Virus record (IMG/VR): IMGVR_UViG_3300038686_000003
Coordinates: 1-23,402 of that record
Length of the DNA: 23,402 nt
Strand: one strand, 5' to 3'
Source of the DNA: a virus
The translations under genes and the position numbers were made by a program. Positions 15,118 through 23,357 of this stretch are shown in pieces (position 1 is the stretch's first letter; the number at the start of each line of letters is the position of its first letter). Under the pieces are notes generated by a model that was not told the origin of the DNA, ran no database searches, and was given only the letters and a program-made list of their open reading frames with translations.

Positions 15118-15588
15118 TTATATGGAAAGTGGTTTTAGAGTCACTTTCTCTTCAACTTGAGCTTCCGGGGGAACTTCAATAGAGGAACGATGACTAATAT
15201 TGGTACTTCCACAGGTTGCACATGTTAAAGGGGGGATTATCTTTTCATACTCTTTTTCCCTTTCTTCTTTCCATTTTGTCAACTGGTCATAAGTAGCGTT
15301 CTGGATGAGTTGTTTTTCCATATCTCCCAGTACTTTATTATCACCGGTGCCCCTGGTTAGCCTGGTAAACTTTTCAACTTCAGCCCTTAGATCAGTCATA
15401 ACCTTTTCGTTCAACTCTTTTTGCGGTTGTAAGGTTTTCACCTGGCCCTCAAGGGTATTGACCTGGCCTTTCAGGGTTGTATTTTCAGTGATAATAGTCG
15501 TGATGGCATCCTTAACTTGAGTCAAGGTTGCACACTCTTTTCCGGCCTCTTTCATCATTGAAATAATGGCCTGTATTTCAGGGTCCAT
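15118..15588 (-). CDS. Nested capsid scaffold protein (156 aa, internal start)
   Basis: In-frame internal gene within the prohead protease. ATG 15588 (residue 252 of the protease) is preceded by a near-perfect AAGGAGGT (15600-15593) at ideal spacing, and the same bases encode EKEV of the protease. The product begins MDPEIQAIISMMKEAGKEC and contains a long coiled coil (TLKGQVNTLEGQVKTL, DLRAEVEKF) typical of scaffolds. It ends with a CATCG pair and a basic tail that could dock on the capsid. This is the same logic as lambda C/Nu3, where the scaffold is made from a start inside the protease gene. Confidence 0.75.
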   Translation of the reverse strand: MDPEIQAIISMMKEAGKECATLTQVKDAITTIITENTTLKGQVNTLEGQVKTLQPQKELNEKVMTDLRAEVEKFTRLTRGTGDNKVLGDMEKQLIQNATYDQLTKWKEEREKEYEKIIPPLTCATCGSTNISHRSSIEVPPEAQVEEKVTLKPLSI

Positions 15589-16341
15589 ATTAACCTCCTT
15601 TTCTTCCCGGGAAGGTGTGGAATGCGAAATACCGCCCAGGTAGAATGTATTTTTTGATATTGATTTGTAGTGCTCTAATTTTTCCTCTAAGGCTTTGGCT
15701 GATGAGTCTGCCCCGTACCACACCAGGGACAATTCAAGCCATTCAATAATCTCTGTGACCAACCAGCGCACGATCTCCCCCTCAACCTCAATACCCATCG
15801 CATCATAGAAATCATCAAAACTCATTTTGTGGCTTTGCTCTATTGCCTCAAGCAATGTGTATGAGCAGCGATTAGCCGCCCCTGTTTCAACGTTCCTGGC
15901 AATTTTTGAGTCAACCTGGCTGTCAACACAAAGGGTGGAATCAATCCCGGAAAGGCCGTTTTTTATTTCCGAGTAACGGAAATTAGTCGTATAACCAATG
16001 ATTGAATCCACAGACCACCAGTGATCCTTGAAAAGCGATAGCTTATCCGGGAAAAGCTCTACACTTTTCTTTAAAACACCAGGCACTCCATAATCGAAAA
16101 GCCCCCAATAATTCCAGACTAAAGTCTCTGAAAGACCACGAAAGTCTTTAGTAATAAAACCTTCCGGCACTTCAACTAATGACGTGTTTTTCTTTTCTTC
16201 TTTCTCTTCATCCCCGGTAGGTTGAGTATTAGATTGCTGCTTTTGGAAGATAGTCTTTTTCAGGGGAACAATCGAAATATCCTGAGGGACAATCAACACG
16301 TTCCCTCTCATATAGTCTTTTATATTTAAAGTTTTTCTCAT
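15118..16341 (-). CDS. Prohead protease fused to scaffold domain (U35 type, 407 aa)
   Basis: Residues about 60-220 match the HK97-type (U35/Caudovirus) prohead protease: VPGVLKKSVELFPDKLSLFKDHWWSVDSIIGYT holds the likely catalytic His (about residue 107), NRCSYTLLEA the likely Ser (about 160), and LELSLVWYGADSSAKA the conserved E-V/L-S-L-V motif near 202-215. A 60-residue Lys/Glu/Gln-rich N-terminal region precedes it. The C-terminal third is the coiled-coil scaffold. The protease would trim scaffold and capsid during head maturation. I start at ATG 16341 (AGAGGTG upstream), which overlaps the portal stop as ATGA. The longer reading to 16374 lies inside the portal gene. Confidence 0.8.
   Translation of the reverse strand: MRKTLNIKDYMRGNVLIVPQDISIVPLKKTIFQKQQSNTQPTGDEEKEEKKNTSLVEVPEGFITKDFRGLSETLVWNYWGLFDYGVPGVLKKSVELFPDKLSLFKDHWWSVDSIIGYTTNFRYSEIKNGLSGIDSTLCVDSQVDSKIARNVETGAANRCSYTLLEAIEQSHKMSFDDFYDAMGIEVEGEIVRWLVTEIIEWLELSLVWYGADSSAKALEEKLEHYKSISKNTFYLGGISHSTPSREEKEVNMDPEIQAIISMMKEAGKECATLTQVKDAITTIITENTTLKGQVNTLEGQVKTLQPQKELNEKVMTDLRAEVEKFTRLTRGTGDNKVLGDMEKQLIQNATYDQLTKWKEEREKEYEKIIPPLTCATCGSTNISHRSSIEVPPEAQVEEKVTLKPLSI
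15593..15600 (-). promoter_or_regulatory. Internal ribosome binding site for nested scaffold
   Basis: AAGGAGGT on the minus strand, a full match to the anti-SD core, lies 4 bases upstream of the in-frame ATG at 15588. It is among the strongest SD sequences in the window, and it sits inside a coding region, which argues that it is selected. Confidence 0.75.
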
Positions 16342-18767
16342 TTTAGCACCTCTAATATTGCTTTTAAAATGCACTTACAAAGCACATGAAAGGGCGGAAT
16401 TCCCTTTCCTTTTGCCAGCAGTTCCGTAATATCTTCCCCGGCTTCATCGATGGATACATTTGAATTTTTCAGGACTTCCGCAGCATCTTTCATGTCGTCA
16501 TTGTCAATCAGGTGCATTAAAGCGTTATAGACATTATATGATTTAGTGACCGGGATTCTTTTCCCGTGGAGCTTCCGGCAGATTTCACAGGTTGACATAT
16601 CCAGGACGGCCACTATTTCCGCATACTCGAAACCGGCCTCAATCAACTGGGTAAGATAGCTATAGGTTCGCAGCCGGTTCAAAGAAGAGTTGACAATACG
16701 TTTCATCTGCGCTTCGATATCGCCCTTGAGCGCCCGTCCAAACAGCCGCTTGAATTCCTTCTTTGCGTCATCGGTAAACTGCGAAAATTCGACCTCTCCC
16801 CGCTCGAATAATTTCGTAACATACTCTTTGATTTGAGACCCGAAATCCTGGTTATCCAGGTAGCCGGAGAAATAATAATTATCAAGCTTTTCAAACAGTT
16901 CGCAGGCTTTCATGTCGCCTTCACCGAACCGGAATTCTACCTCCGGTTTAGTCCCACCGAAAACGGTCAAATCATCCAGCTTGAAATACTTCCCCGCATC
17001 GATAACAAGCGTTTTGGATGTTTCACGAAACCAGGAGTCATTTTTGATGTTCTTGTATGACTCATGTTCCTTGATGTGCCCCTTGATTTTTTCCAGTAAC
17101 TTTTCCGGTCCCCCTTCAGCGGAAATTTCCTCTAAATTTTTCTGGACATATTCAAGGGTCCAGTCCGTAACATCCTCTCCCAATTGGTCCCAATAGGGCA
17201 GGGTTTCTCTCAGGTAACCCTCGATAAGCTGCCGCATCTTTTTCTCCGCGGCTTCAGCTATTTTCTTATCATCATCCTTATGGGACACCTTGAACCGGTC
17301 CAGGTCGATTTGATTTCGTTGTAGTAGGTATCTCTGTTTCTGTGAATTCCAGGCAAAGATTTTTTCAACCTTTCCTCGCTTCATGGAAACGGCTTCCGGG
17401 GAGTCTTGAGTGATTTGCTGGTAGAGTAACTCGACATCATACCAGTCACCATATCCCAATTCTTGAGCACCTTCATCCGGGCTGATCATTCCCTTTGATA
17501 CTTTATCCCATACGGTGGCAATGTCGTACCTGGAAGCTAAGGCTTCTACGTTTGGGTTTAATCTAAAGTCCTTATTAAACTGTAATGATAGTTCTTCCGG
17601 GAAAAGGCTATTCAATTCCAGGTGGAGTCGGTAGGTTTTCTCTTGCCGTCGTTTGATTAGCCGTCGCAGGTTGGAAGCCATTTGAATATACATGTTATAG
17701 ATGACCGTTGAATAGGTTTCCGTGGTGCTGTAGGGCCTGCCGTGTAATGCGGAATGGGTTTTACTGCCGGAAAAGACCTGTTCTTCAATGACTTGCAGGA
17801 TTTCCTTGACCCCCCGGTAATCGGTAGTCAAGGCATGATTCCCCCACTCCCACCCCTCCGGGATTACCAGCAGCCCTTCAGCGTAATTTTCATTAATGGA
17901 TTTTGCAACGTTCTTGAGATGTTCTTGATTTCTCAGGGCATAATCATCATCCGACTCACCGGCATTTCTTTGTAAGGGCTTCACCTTCACGATATTGAGA
18001 CCCAGCAGCCCTAATTTTTTCAACGCATAACGTAAATTCTTGAACGCATCCTTTTGCAGGATGAGCGGTTCAAGAGCACTCAACAGCGGCGGCAGTGCAT
18101 AAGGGGAATTATCGATGGTCTGTAATGAATAGTACGAATAAGTCACCGGGTTGAGTTGAACAAGGCCCAGCAAAGACGAACCGGAGGTGGTAGGAAAGTC
18201 GGTCTGTTGATAGGGCATATATTCGTCATCGATATAGCGAAAACGAATCGTATCCATCGGCACGGTGACAACTTTTTTCACCCCCCGGAAATTCGGTAAT
18301 AAGACGTCTTCACTGGAAATCCCGCCATGCCGGGTCCCCTGGTTGGCATAGTGGTTGAATAACCCGTCAACCCCGGCTGAATGCTTATATATCTCATAGG
18401 CCGCCTCATTGATCAAGTCCATCGATGCATCGATAACACTTGAATTAGGGTCCTGGATCACAATCTTATGACCCGTGTTGACCATATTCTGAGTATTTGA
18501 AACAACCTGCGAGAGATCAGGATTGACGGCGGTCACAAGGGTGATATGCTTCAGCACTTCAAAAGGCACTGCCGGGTTGATATAGTCATAGTGAGCGGAA
18601 AGAGAATTGAGACCGGAAAGAAAAGTCCCGGTTTCCACCGAAGACCGCCCCCCTTCCGGTAATACATCGATACTCACGGAGTCCTGCCGGGATTTCTTGA
18701 ACGAAAAAGAAGGCAGCTTCCAATTTTTCGTATTCCAGAGGGTCCTTTCACCTAAATTAATGCGCAT
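16338..18767 (-). CDS. Portal protein fused to Mu F-like domain (809 aa)
   Basis: N-terminal residues about 40-460 form a portal of the DNA-packaging dodecamer: SALEPLILQKDAFKNLRYAL, LLVIPEGWEWGNHAL and a long helix-rich stem (RRLIKRRQEKTYRLHLEL) are portal-like. The C-terminal part, from about residue 640, is the Mu gpF / SPP1 gp7-type minor head domain, ending with STCEICRKLHGK (Cys near 727 and 730) and PPFHVLCKC (Cys near 797 and 799), a likely metal site. These are two separate genes in many phages. I start at ATG 18767 (GGAGGTAG upstream). The reading from 18833 would lie inside the terminase gene. It overlaps that gene by 11 bp. Confidence 0.82.
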   Translation of the reverse strand: MRINLGERTLWNTKNWKLPSFSFKKSRQDSVSIDVLPEGGRSSVETGTFLSGLNSLSAHYDYINPAVPFEVLKHITLVTAVNPDLSQVVSNTQNMVNTGHKIVIQDPNSSVIDASMDLINEAAYEIYKHSAGVDGLFNHYANQGTRHGGISSEDVLLPNFRGVKKVVTVPMDTIRFRYIDDEYMPYQQTDFPTTSGSSLLGLVQLNPVTYSYYSLQTIDNSPYALPPLLSALEPLILQKDAFKNLRYALKKLGLLGLNIVKVKPLQRNAGESDDDYALRNQEHLKNVAKSINENYAEGLLVIPEGWEWGNHALTTDYRGVKEILQVIEEQVFSGSKTHSALHGRPYSTTETYSTVIYNMYIQMASNLRRLIKRRQEKTYRLHLELNSLFPEELSLQFNKDFRLNPNVEALASRYDIATVWDKVSKGMISPDEGAQELGYGDWYDVELLYQQITQDSPEAVSMKRGKVEKIFAWNSQKQRYLLQRNQIDLDRFKVSHKDDDKKIAEAAEKKMRQLIEGYLRETLPYWDQLGEDVTDWTLEYVQKNLEEISAEGGPEKLLEKIKGHIKEHESYKNIKNDSWFRETSKTLVIDAGKYFKLDDLTVFGGTKPEVEFRFGEGDMKACELFEKLDNYYFSGYLDNQDFGSQIKEYVTKLFERGEVEFSQFTDDAKKEFKRLFGRALKGDIEAQMKRIVNSSLNRLRTYSYLTQLIEAGFEYAEIVAVLDMSTCEICRKLHGKRIPVTKSYNVYNALMHLIDNDDMKDAAEVLKNSNVSIDEAGEDITELLAKGKGIPPFHVLCKCILKAILEVLK

Positions 18768-20382
18768 AGAAGCTACCTCCCGCCGCATAGAGCGGCAGCC
18801 CAAAGGGTTTAACCACCGGCAATTTTGAAGCAATGCGCATCGAATTTAACGCCATACCGAAATGGTTGTCAATTTTATGCACGTAACTCTCAACCATGCT
18901 GCCGTTGGCCCTTTCTTTCCTCTCTTTTTTCAGGTTTTTCAAATGATCCCTGAATTCGGTCATACCTTCACTGTTCTTTTTAGGAAGTAGAATTTTTTGT
19001 TTCTGCAATAAGCTTGTGGTTTTATCCAGGCTTTCATCTCGATTGACACTCACTGTTAATACTTTTTTGTCCTCATCCATATCCTCATCGTAATGCTCAT
19101 CCCCCGTGAGAACACTTCCTTTTACAGAGTCTATGAAATACTGGATATAAGCAAACCCTTTATGAGTTTGAGCCCAATCTTTAGCCTTTCCCTTATTTGG
19201 TGTGGCATCTCCCACCGCGCACCAGACATTATGCAGGGTCATCAATTCATCAAGCCGCTTCCATTTCATGGTCTTTTCAAACCAATGTACAACCAGTTCA
19301 TTACCCACCATATGACCGATAACAATATACAGCCAGTCCCCCTGGTCGTATCCCAGGTAACTACAGGACGCAAAAGGAATTAACCCGTGAACACCGTGGC
19401 ATTCATTCAAAACTTGATCGGTAATCGGTTCTAATTTCCCGGCAAAAGGCAGCCCCGCCACCGACTGATGGACCCGTTTGGTGTCGTCAATATCTTCCGC
19501 TTGATTCAATAGCTGATAAGCCTGGTCGCCGGAGCTTTTGAATCCCGGCGGTATCCAGGTCCAGTATAACTGCGATAGATGATATCCCCTGCGTTCTTTA
19601 TTCTTTGGTTTTCTTGGCACCCATTTTGCCTTCCTGGGGTCCAACTCTTTCTTGCACCGGTAACACCCTAAATAGCCGCCCTTCCCTTTCTTAAGCGGAA
19701 AAAGGTTTTTCGGAAAGTGCTCAATCACATCGTTCCAGGTATTGCACTTCGGACACTTCATGAGCCGGAAATGCTGATCGCTTTTTTGAAACTCAAGGTC
19801 AATGCCAAAACCGGGCAGAGTCGGCTTTGATAACATGTGCAATTGCGGAAAACGTGAGCGCATCAGCCGGTCTTTTGCTTCCTTTGCCAGGACCTGATTG
19901 GAGATGTCAAACTCATCAAAAATAAGGGTGTCCGCGTCTGTCTCAGACACATCTGAAAGTGTGTTGAGTCCACACATATGAACCGAAGTACCGGTTTTCA
20001 ACTCTTTTAGATGGTGGGAATCAGTGATCCGTTTTAATGTGGGCATTTGATCGATGATTTTATCGATGCGGTTAGGAGTGAAGTTCTTGAAAAAATCCTT
20101 TGAAGGTGCGTAATAGATACCCTTAGCGGACTTAATCCTTGCTCTCCAAAAAATATATAAGATTGCCCAGGTGGTAATCCCTATCTGTACACCTTTCCTG
20201 AATACTTTATGAGGGTGCATATCCCTGTATATATCCTCTAATTCTTCAAACCCATTAAAAGAAAAAGTGACATTCTTTAATTTTAGATTTTGAGATAATA
20301 CCCAATCAACGAAGATATTACTCCTTTCCTCACTATCGATGCGCCTGATCAATAATTCAAGACCGGTTCCCGTTTCGCTCAT
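18757..20382 (-). CDS. Terminase large subunit, GpA-like (541 aa)
   Basis: ATPase-nuclease motor that cuts and packages DNA. FRKGVQIGITTW (residues about 61-72) is a P-loop-like Walker A in which the usual Gly-Lys is replaced, and DTLIFDEFD (about 151-159) is Walker B. A four-cysteine zinc ribbon (about C210, C213, C240, C243) is typical of the lambda gpA family. The nuclease domain has LGYDQGD (about residue 344), VGDAT (about 390) and an Asp near the C-terminus in YVHKIDNHFG. ATG 20382 overlaps the small-subunit stop as ATGA. The length is slightly shorter than the usual 600-650 residues of GpA proteins. Confidence 0.87.
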   Translation of the reverse strand: MSETGTGLELLIRRIDSEERSNIFVDWVLSQNLKLKNVTFSFNGFEELEDIYRDMHPHKVFRKGVQIGITTWAILYIFWRARIKSAKGIYYAPSKDFFKNFTPNRIDKIIDQMPTLKRITDSHHLKELKTGTSVHMCGLNTLSDVSETDADTLIFDEFDISNQVLAKEAKDRLMRSRFPQLHMLSKPTLPGFGIDLEFQKSDQHFRLMKCPKCNTWNDVIEHFPKNLFPLKKGKGGYLGCYRCKKELDPRKAKWVPRKPKNKERRGYHLSQLYWTWIPPGFKSSGDQAYQLLNQAEDIDDTKRVHQSVAGLPFAGKLEPITDQVLNECHGVHGLIPFASCSYLGYDQGDWLYIVIGHMVGNELVVHWFEKTMKWKRLDELMTLHNVWCAVGDATPNKGKAKDWAQTHKGFAYIQYFIDSVKGSVLTGDEHYDEDMDEDKKVLTVSVNRDESLDKTTSLLQKQKILLPKKNSEGMTEFRDHLKNLKKERKERANGSMVESYVHKIDNHFGMALNSMRIASKLPVVKPFGLPLYAAGGSFYAH

Positions 20383-20900
20383 TTTTTAGCCTTTTTCTTT
20401 TTAAGGTAAGAGGTAAGCTCGTTCTTTTTCTTTAGCAGCAGCTTTTTAAACTCCTCATCCTGCATAAAAAACTCTATAACCTCATTATCCTTGATCATTT
20501 TCCACTCAATCCTTTTTTCCTGGACATCCTTAAGCCTCGATATTTCTTTTGACAACCCGGTCAAAGAGTGATTAAGCTGCGATATAGCATTAATGTCCTT
20601 CACTTGATCAGCCGGGATATTGTCCAGGATTGAATTGATTTTCTTGAACATACGGACCAGGGACTTGAAAATCTCTATTTCCAGGTCAATGTCAAGCTCT
20701 GCCTTTTCAAATGATTTTTTTTGGTACTCTTCAGCCGCCGCCTCAAAATCGGTTTTGTATTTCTGGTAGCGGCGATACAACCGGCAGTAAGTCAATCCCG
20801 GAAATCCATCCTGATTAAGTACTACAAGTACCTGGGAGAGGTTGCCGCATTTGGCATATTCCTTAATAGCCGCCCGGATTAATCCCCATTCATCAAGCAT
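20379..20900 (-). CDS. Terminase small subunit (173 aa)
   Basis: Lies directly upstream of the large subunit with coupled ATGA stop/start. The N-terminal 45 residues (RAAIKEYAKCGNLSQVLVVLNQ, then YCRLYRRYQKY) look like a helix-turn-helix DNA-binding domain. The middle is helical and could drive oligomerisation. The C-terminus is a Lys-rich tail that probably contacts the large subunit. It would recognise the packaging site. The SD before ATG 20900 is weak (GGTTGAAA). Function relies on neighbourhood plus the HTH-like start. Confidence 0.72.
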   Translation of the reverse strand: MLDEWGLIRAAIKEYAKCGNLSQVLVVLNQDGFPGLTYCRLYRRYQKYKTDFEAAAEEYQKKSFEKAELDIDLEIEIFKSLVRMFKKINSILDNIPADQVKDINAISQLNHSLTGLSKEISRLKDVQEKRIEWKMIKDNEVIEFFMQDEEFKKLLLKKKNELTSYLKKKKAKK

Positions 20901-20935
20901 TTTTCAACCAGTCTTTTATTGTGTTTTCAGCCCAG

Positions 20936-21130
20936 TTAATCAAGATTCTTCGTCTTTTTATTTTCCTGATGAAACGGACAATAATTTTCTTTATCTTTAC
21001 CATTTTTATTCCTTAAGTTAACCGCAAGCTGGATCATCTGATCCGTACGTTTTTGAAGTTTCATGAATAAGTACACAACCGCCGATACCAATCCACCACA
21101 AGCGGCATACAGTAATTGTTCCGTGCTCAT
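20936..21130 (-). CDS. Single-TM small protein, holin candidate (64 aa)
   Basis: One transmembrane segment (about residues 6-24, YAACGGLVSAVVYLFMKLQ) is followed by a basic, then polar tail with a CPFH pair. A short one-TM protein next to terminase genes and after a hydrolase is a common holin position, and a holin would set lysis timing by opening the inner membrane. There is no diagnostic motif. The start at 21130 has an AGGTAGG just upstream. It is the fourth gene of the proposed lysis cassette. Confidence 0.5.
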   Translation of the reverse strand: MSTEQLLYAACGGLVSAVVYLFMKLQKRTDQMIQLAVNLRNKNGKDKENYCPFHQENKKTKNLD

Positions 21131-21134
21131 TTTC

Positions 21135-21806
21135 CTACCTTAACACAGCTTTAAGGATAACAACCGCCAGCGCCCCGGCAATCGACCCGATACCCACGTT
21201 TTTAACGTTTTTCCAGAACCGATTCACCCGGTATACCCGGTCCAGGTCCTCTATGCCCTTTGTTAGTTTTTCCTCGATCTTACTCCACCCTTGTACCTGG
21301 CCTTGCAATTCGTCAACGGCACCGCTAATTAATGAAACTTGCTTCACCAGGTTATCCTTGACCGAACCAAAAAGCTTCAGGGCTTGATCTTTTTCGTCAT
21401 TCAATTTGATACACAGGACGTAGCTTTCTTCTAATTCCCGGTATCCATCCTGGCAATCCGGGAGGGTCTTAAAGTTGTCTGGATTTACCGGCCCTGGACG
21501 TTCGTCGAATTTCTTTTGTAGATCACTCACATTACCCAGGACACCGTCAAGCTTTGTCATGATTCCTTTGTTCTTATCATCCCCATATAAAGCCAGGTGT
21601 AATTCCCCCTGACCTTTAAGAAGGGCATCCTCGACCGTCTTTGAAGTAGCAATATCTTGCTTAATTCCTTTCAGGTCAGCATCAAGGGTGCTTTTGATGG
21701 ACCGTAAATCCTTACTGGCAGAGCAGCTATTCTGAGCAAAGAGAAACAATAGCCCCAACAGCACCACCACCGCTATTACCAGGATAATATTGATTTTATT
21801 CTTCAT
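21135..21806 (-). CDS. Membrane-anchored coiled-coil protein with two TM ends (223 aa)
   Basis: Hydrophobic N-terminal segment (residues about 5-24, ending LFAQNSCSA) and a C-terminal hydrophobic segment (about 202-220, GIGSIAGALAVVILKAV) flank a long helical, charged region (DLKGIKQDIATSK, LQGQVQGWSKIEEKL). With both ends in the membrane the middle would lie in the periplasm, a shape reminiscent of spanin-type or holin-associated proteins, but no lipobox is present. The start at 21806 has AGAGGTG. It overlaps the preceding gene by 11 bp. No family recognised. Confidence 0.55.
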   Translation of the reverse strand: MKNKINIILVIAVVVLLGLLFLFAQNSCSASKDLRSIKSTLDADLKGIKQDIATSKTVEDALLKGQGELHLALYGDDKNKGIMTKLDGVLGNVSDLQKKFDERPGPVNPDNFKTLPDCQDGYRELEESYVLCIKLNDEKDQALKLFGSVKDNLVKQVSLISGAVDELQGQVQGWSKIEEKLTKGIEDLDRVYRVNRFWKNVKNVGIGSIAGALAVVILKAVLR

Positions 21807-22221
21807 GTTTCACCTCTTTGATTGCTGCCTTAATACTCAAAAACCTGGGCCTCATTTTTATTAATTTCAACGCTACATCCTGGGCCTCATCCGGTGGCAC
21901 ATAACAACAGCTATTGAAATTCGATAACATCAAAAGAATATCGATAACGGATTGCATTTCTTCCAGGAAACACAAGGTTTTGCTTAACTCTTGATATTTC
22001 TTCATCCAGTACTGCGACTCAAGAGCTATGTTATCCATGCGAGCCAGACAAGCCTCATAATCGCTTTTTGACTTGCATGATTCCCTTTGAAGTGTGTCAA
22101 TGACACCCTCATAATGATTTTTCTCTTTAAAGGTATCAACCAGGTTCCATCCTGCCGCCAAAACTAAAATGACAGCCAACACAATACCGGTAATACTAAA
22201 TTTCCAAAATTTTCCTTTCAT
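21796..22221 (-). CDS. Membrane-anchored helical protein, i-spanin-like (141 aa)
   Basis: One N-terminal membrane anchor (about residues 8-27, ITGIVLAVILVLAAGWNLV) is followed by a charged helical region with several cysteines (SCKSKSDYEACLARM, NSCCYVPP). The type II topology and the position between a secreted hydrolase and other membrane proteins resemble inner-membrane spanins (Rz), but the extra Cys residues are unusual and no Rz1 partner is visible. I start at ATG 22221 (GGAGGTAACC upstream), because the TTG at 22233 lies inside the preceding gene, which ends at 22224. Confidence 0.5.
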   Translation of the reverse strand: MKGKFWKFSITGIVLAVILVLAAGWNLVDTFKEKNHYEGVIDTLQRESCKSKSDYEACLARMDNIALESQYWMKKYQELSKTLCFLEEMQSVIDILLMLSNFNSCCYVPPDEAQDVALKLIKMRPRFLSIKAAIKEVKHEE

Positions 22222-22223
22222 GG

Positions 22224-23357
22224 TTACCTCCAAAAATAGACTGTAAGGAAACTAAAGATCAACCTTAGCTCCTCTAAAAACTGCACTTTCTCAAGGTACT
22301 TCCGGTAATTCTCCGGGTACTCTCCAAAAAATTCCCGGACAGCTTCTACCACCCCCATGATTGAGTCAAGCGGGTCCGTGCGCTTTTTCCCGTATACCAC
22401 TTCAACGCTCAATTTCCCAGCCCATGCGGCTTTGTATTTTAAATCGAATAGGCATTTGACAATCGTTTTTACTTTCGACTTTGTGGGCCGGGGTTTACGC
22501 ACCCCGTCCTTTGAAATTAGCAGGTTTCGAGTGCCCCCCGGTGGCGGGTTCTCTCCCAGCATTTCTTTGAGGTTGATTAAATTCATGCCATGGCATGGTG
22601 AGATGCACCTGTCCTTGAACCACTGCCCCCACTCCTGACCCAACTCTTTCATGACAATATTGCGAAACTTCCGGTATAACTCAGCATAGCGCGGGTCTTT
22701 TTCTTTGAGCGGGTACTCGACACCCAGGATGATGTCATGGGCCGGTACATCCTTCCTGATAAGGTAGATGAACGTGTCCGCTAAGAACTCAGGCGTACAC
22801 AGGTTGAGCCGGGGTTCATTGACTAACTCATAACCCATCACCCTATCTTTGTCTATTCTCAGGAAAGCATCAATATACTTGTGTCTTGCCTCTCTGGCAT
22901 TCTCCCCGTAAAAGTAAGATTCGCCAAAGGCAGCCCACGGATTAGAGGGATTCTTACGGATTCCACAGTGATCGAAAAGAGAAATCCAGACCTTTACGCC
23001 GTTCTTGTTATAAGTCGTGATAATCTCTTTCCAATTACGCTCAAAGGAATCAAGGACCTCGATGGAACCGGAAACCACATTGAAAGGACGCAGCTTTTGC
23101 AGGGAATCTTCACTGTCGATCCAGAACGAAAACTCACGGACATTCCCTGCGTATCGGCCAATATATTCCGCCATTTTCTCCACCTGCCAGGTGTCCAGGG
23201 TGCCGTCATCATCGAAGTACGAAATGATATAATCCCCCCTGAGCATGGAGTAACCACCCAAAGGAGAGTAAAATATCTTTACCCGGTCAGCGGCAAAGGA
23301 AAAGACAGTGAAAGCTAAAACCAAAACAACAAAAAAGAACTTACGCAAATTACCCAT
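22224..23357 (-). CDS. Secreted GH5-like glycoside hydrolase, possible lysis enzyme (377 aa)
   Basis: A Sec signal peptide (residues 1-23, FFFVVLVLAFTVFSFAA) is followed by a TIM-barrel-like body. YELVNEPRL (about 176-184) carries the Asn-Glu-Pro of clan-A glycosidases, with the Glu near residue 181 as general acid/base. VKVWISLFDHCG (about 121-132) and SPCHGMNL (about 253-260) look like barrel strands with active-site polar residues. The nucleophile is probably the Glu near 319 (LSVEVVYGK), which is a guess. The C-terminal 15 residues are hydrophobic and may anchor it. ATG 23357 follows AAGGAG. It heads the cassette before membrane proteins and terminases, where an endolysin is expected. The substrate (peptidoglycan glycan or surface polysaccharide) cannot be told. 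Confidence 0.7.
   Translation of the reverse strand: MGNLRKFFFVVLVLAFTVFSFAADRVKIFYSPLGGYSMLRGDYIISYFDDDGTLDTWQVEKMAEYIGRYAGNVREFSFWIDSEDSLQKLRPFNVVSGSIEVLDSFERNWKEIITTYNKNGVKVWISLFDHCGIRKNPSNPWAAFGESYFYGENAREARHKYIDAFLRIDKDRVMGYELVNEPRLNLCTPEFLADTFIYLIRKDVPAHDIILGVEYPLKEKDPRYAELYRKFRNIVMKELGQEWGQWFKDRCISPCHGMNLINLKEMLGENPPPGGTRNLLISKDGVRKPRPTKSKVKTIVKCLFDLKYKAAWAGKLSVEVVYGKKRTDPLDSIMGVVEAVREFFGEYPENYRKYLEKVQFLEELRLIFSFLTVYFWR

Noticed and set aside
18767-18833. Longer portal start at 18833
   Set aside because: The 22 extra codons lie inside the terminase gene. ATG 18767 has GGAGGTAG and the expected spacing.
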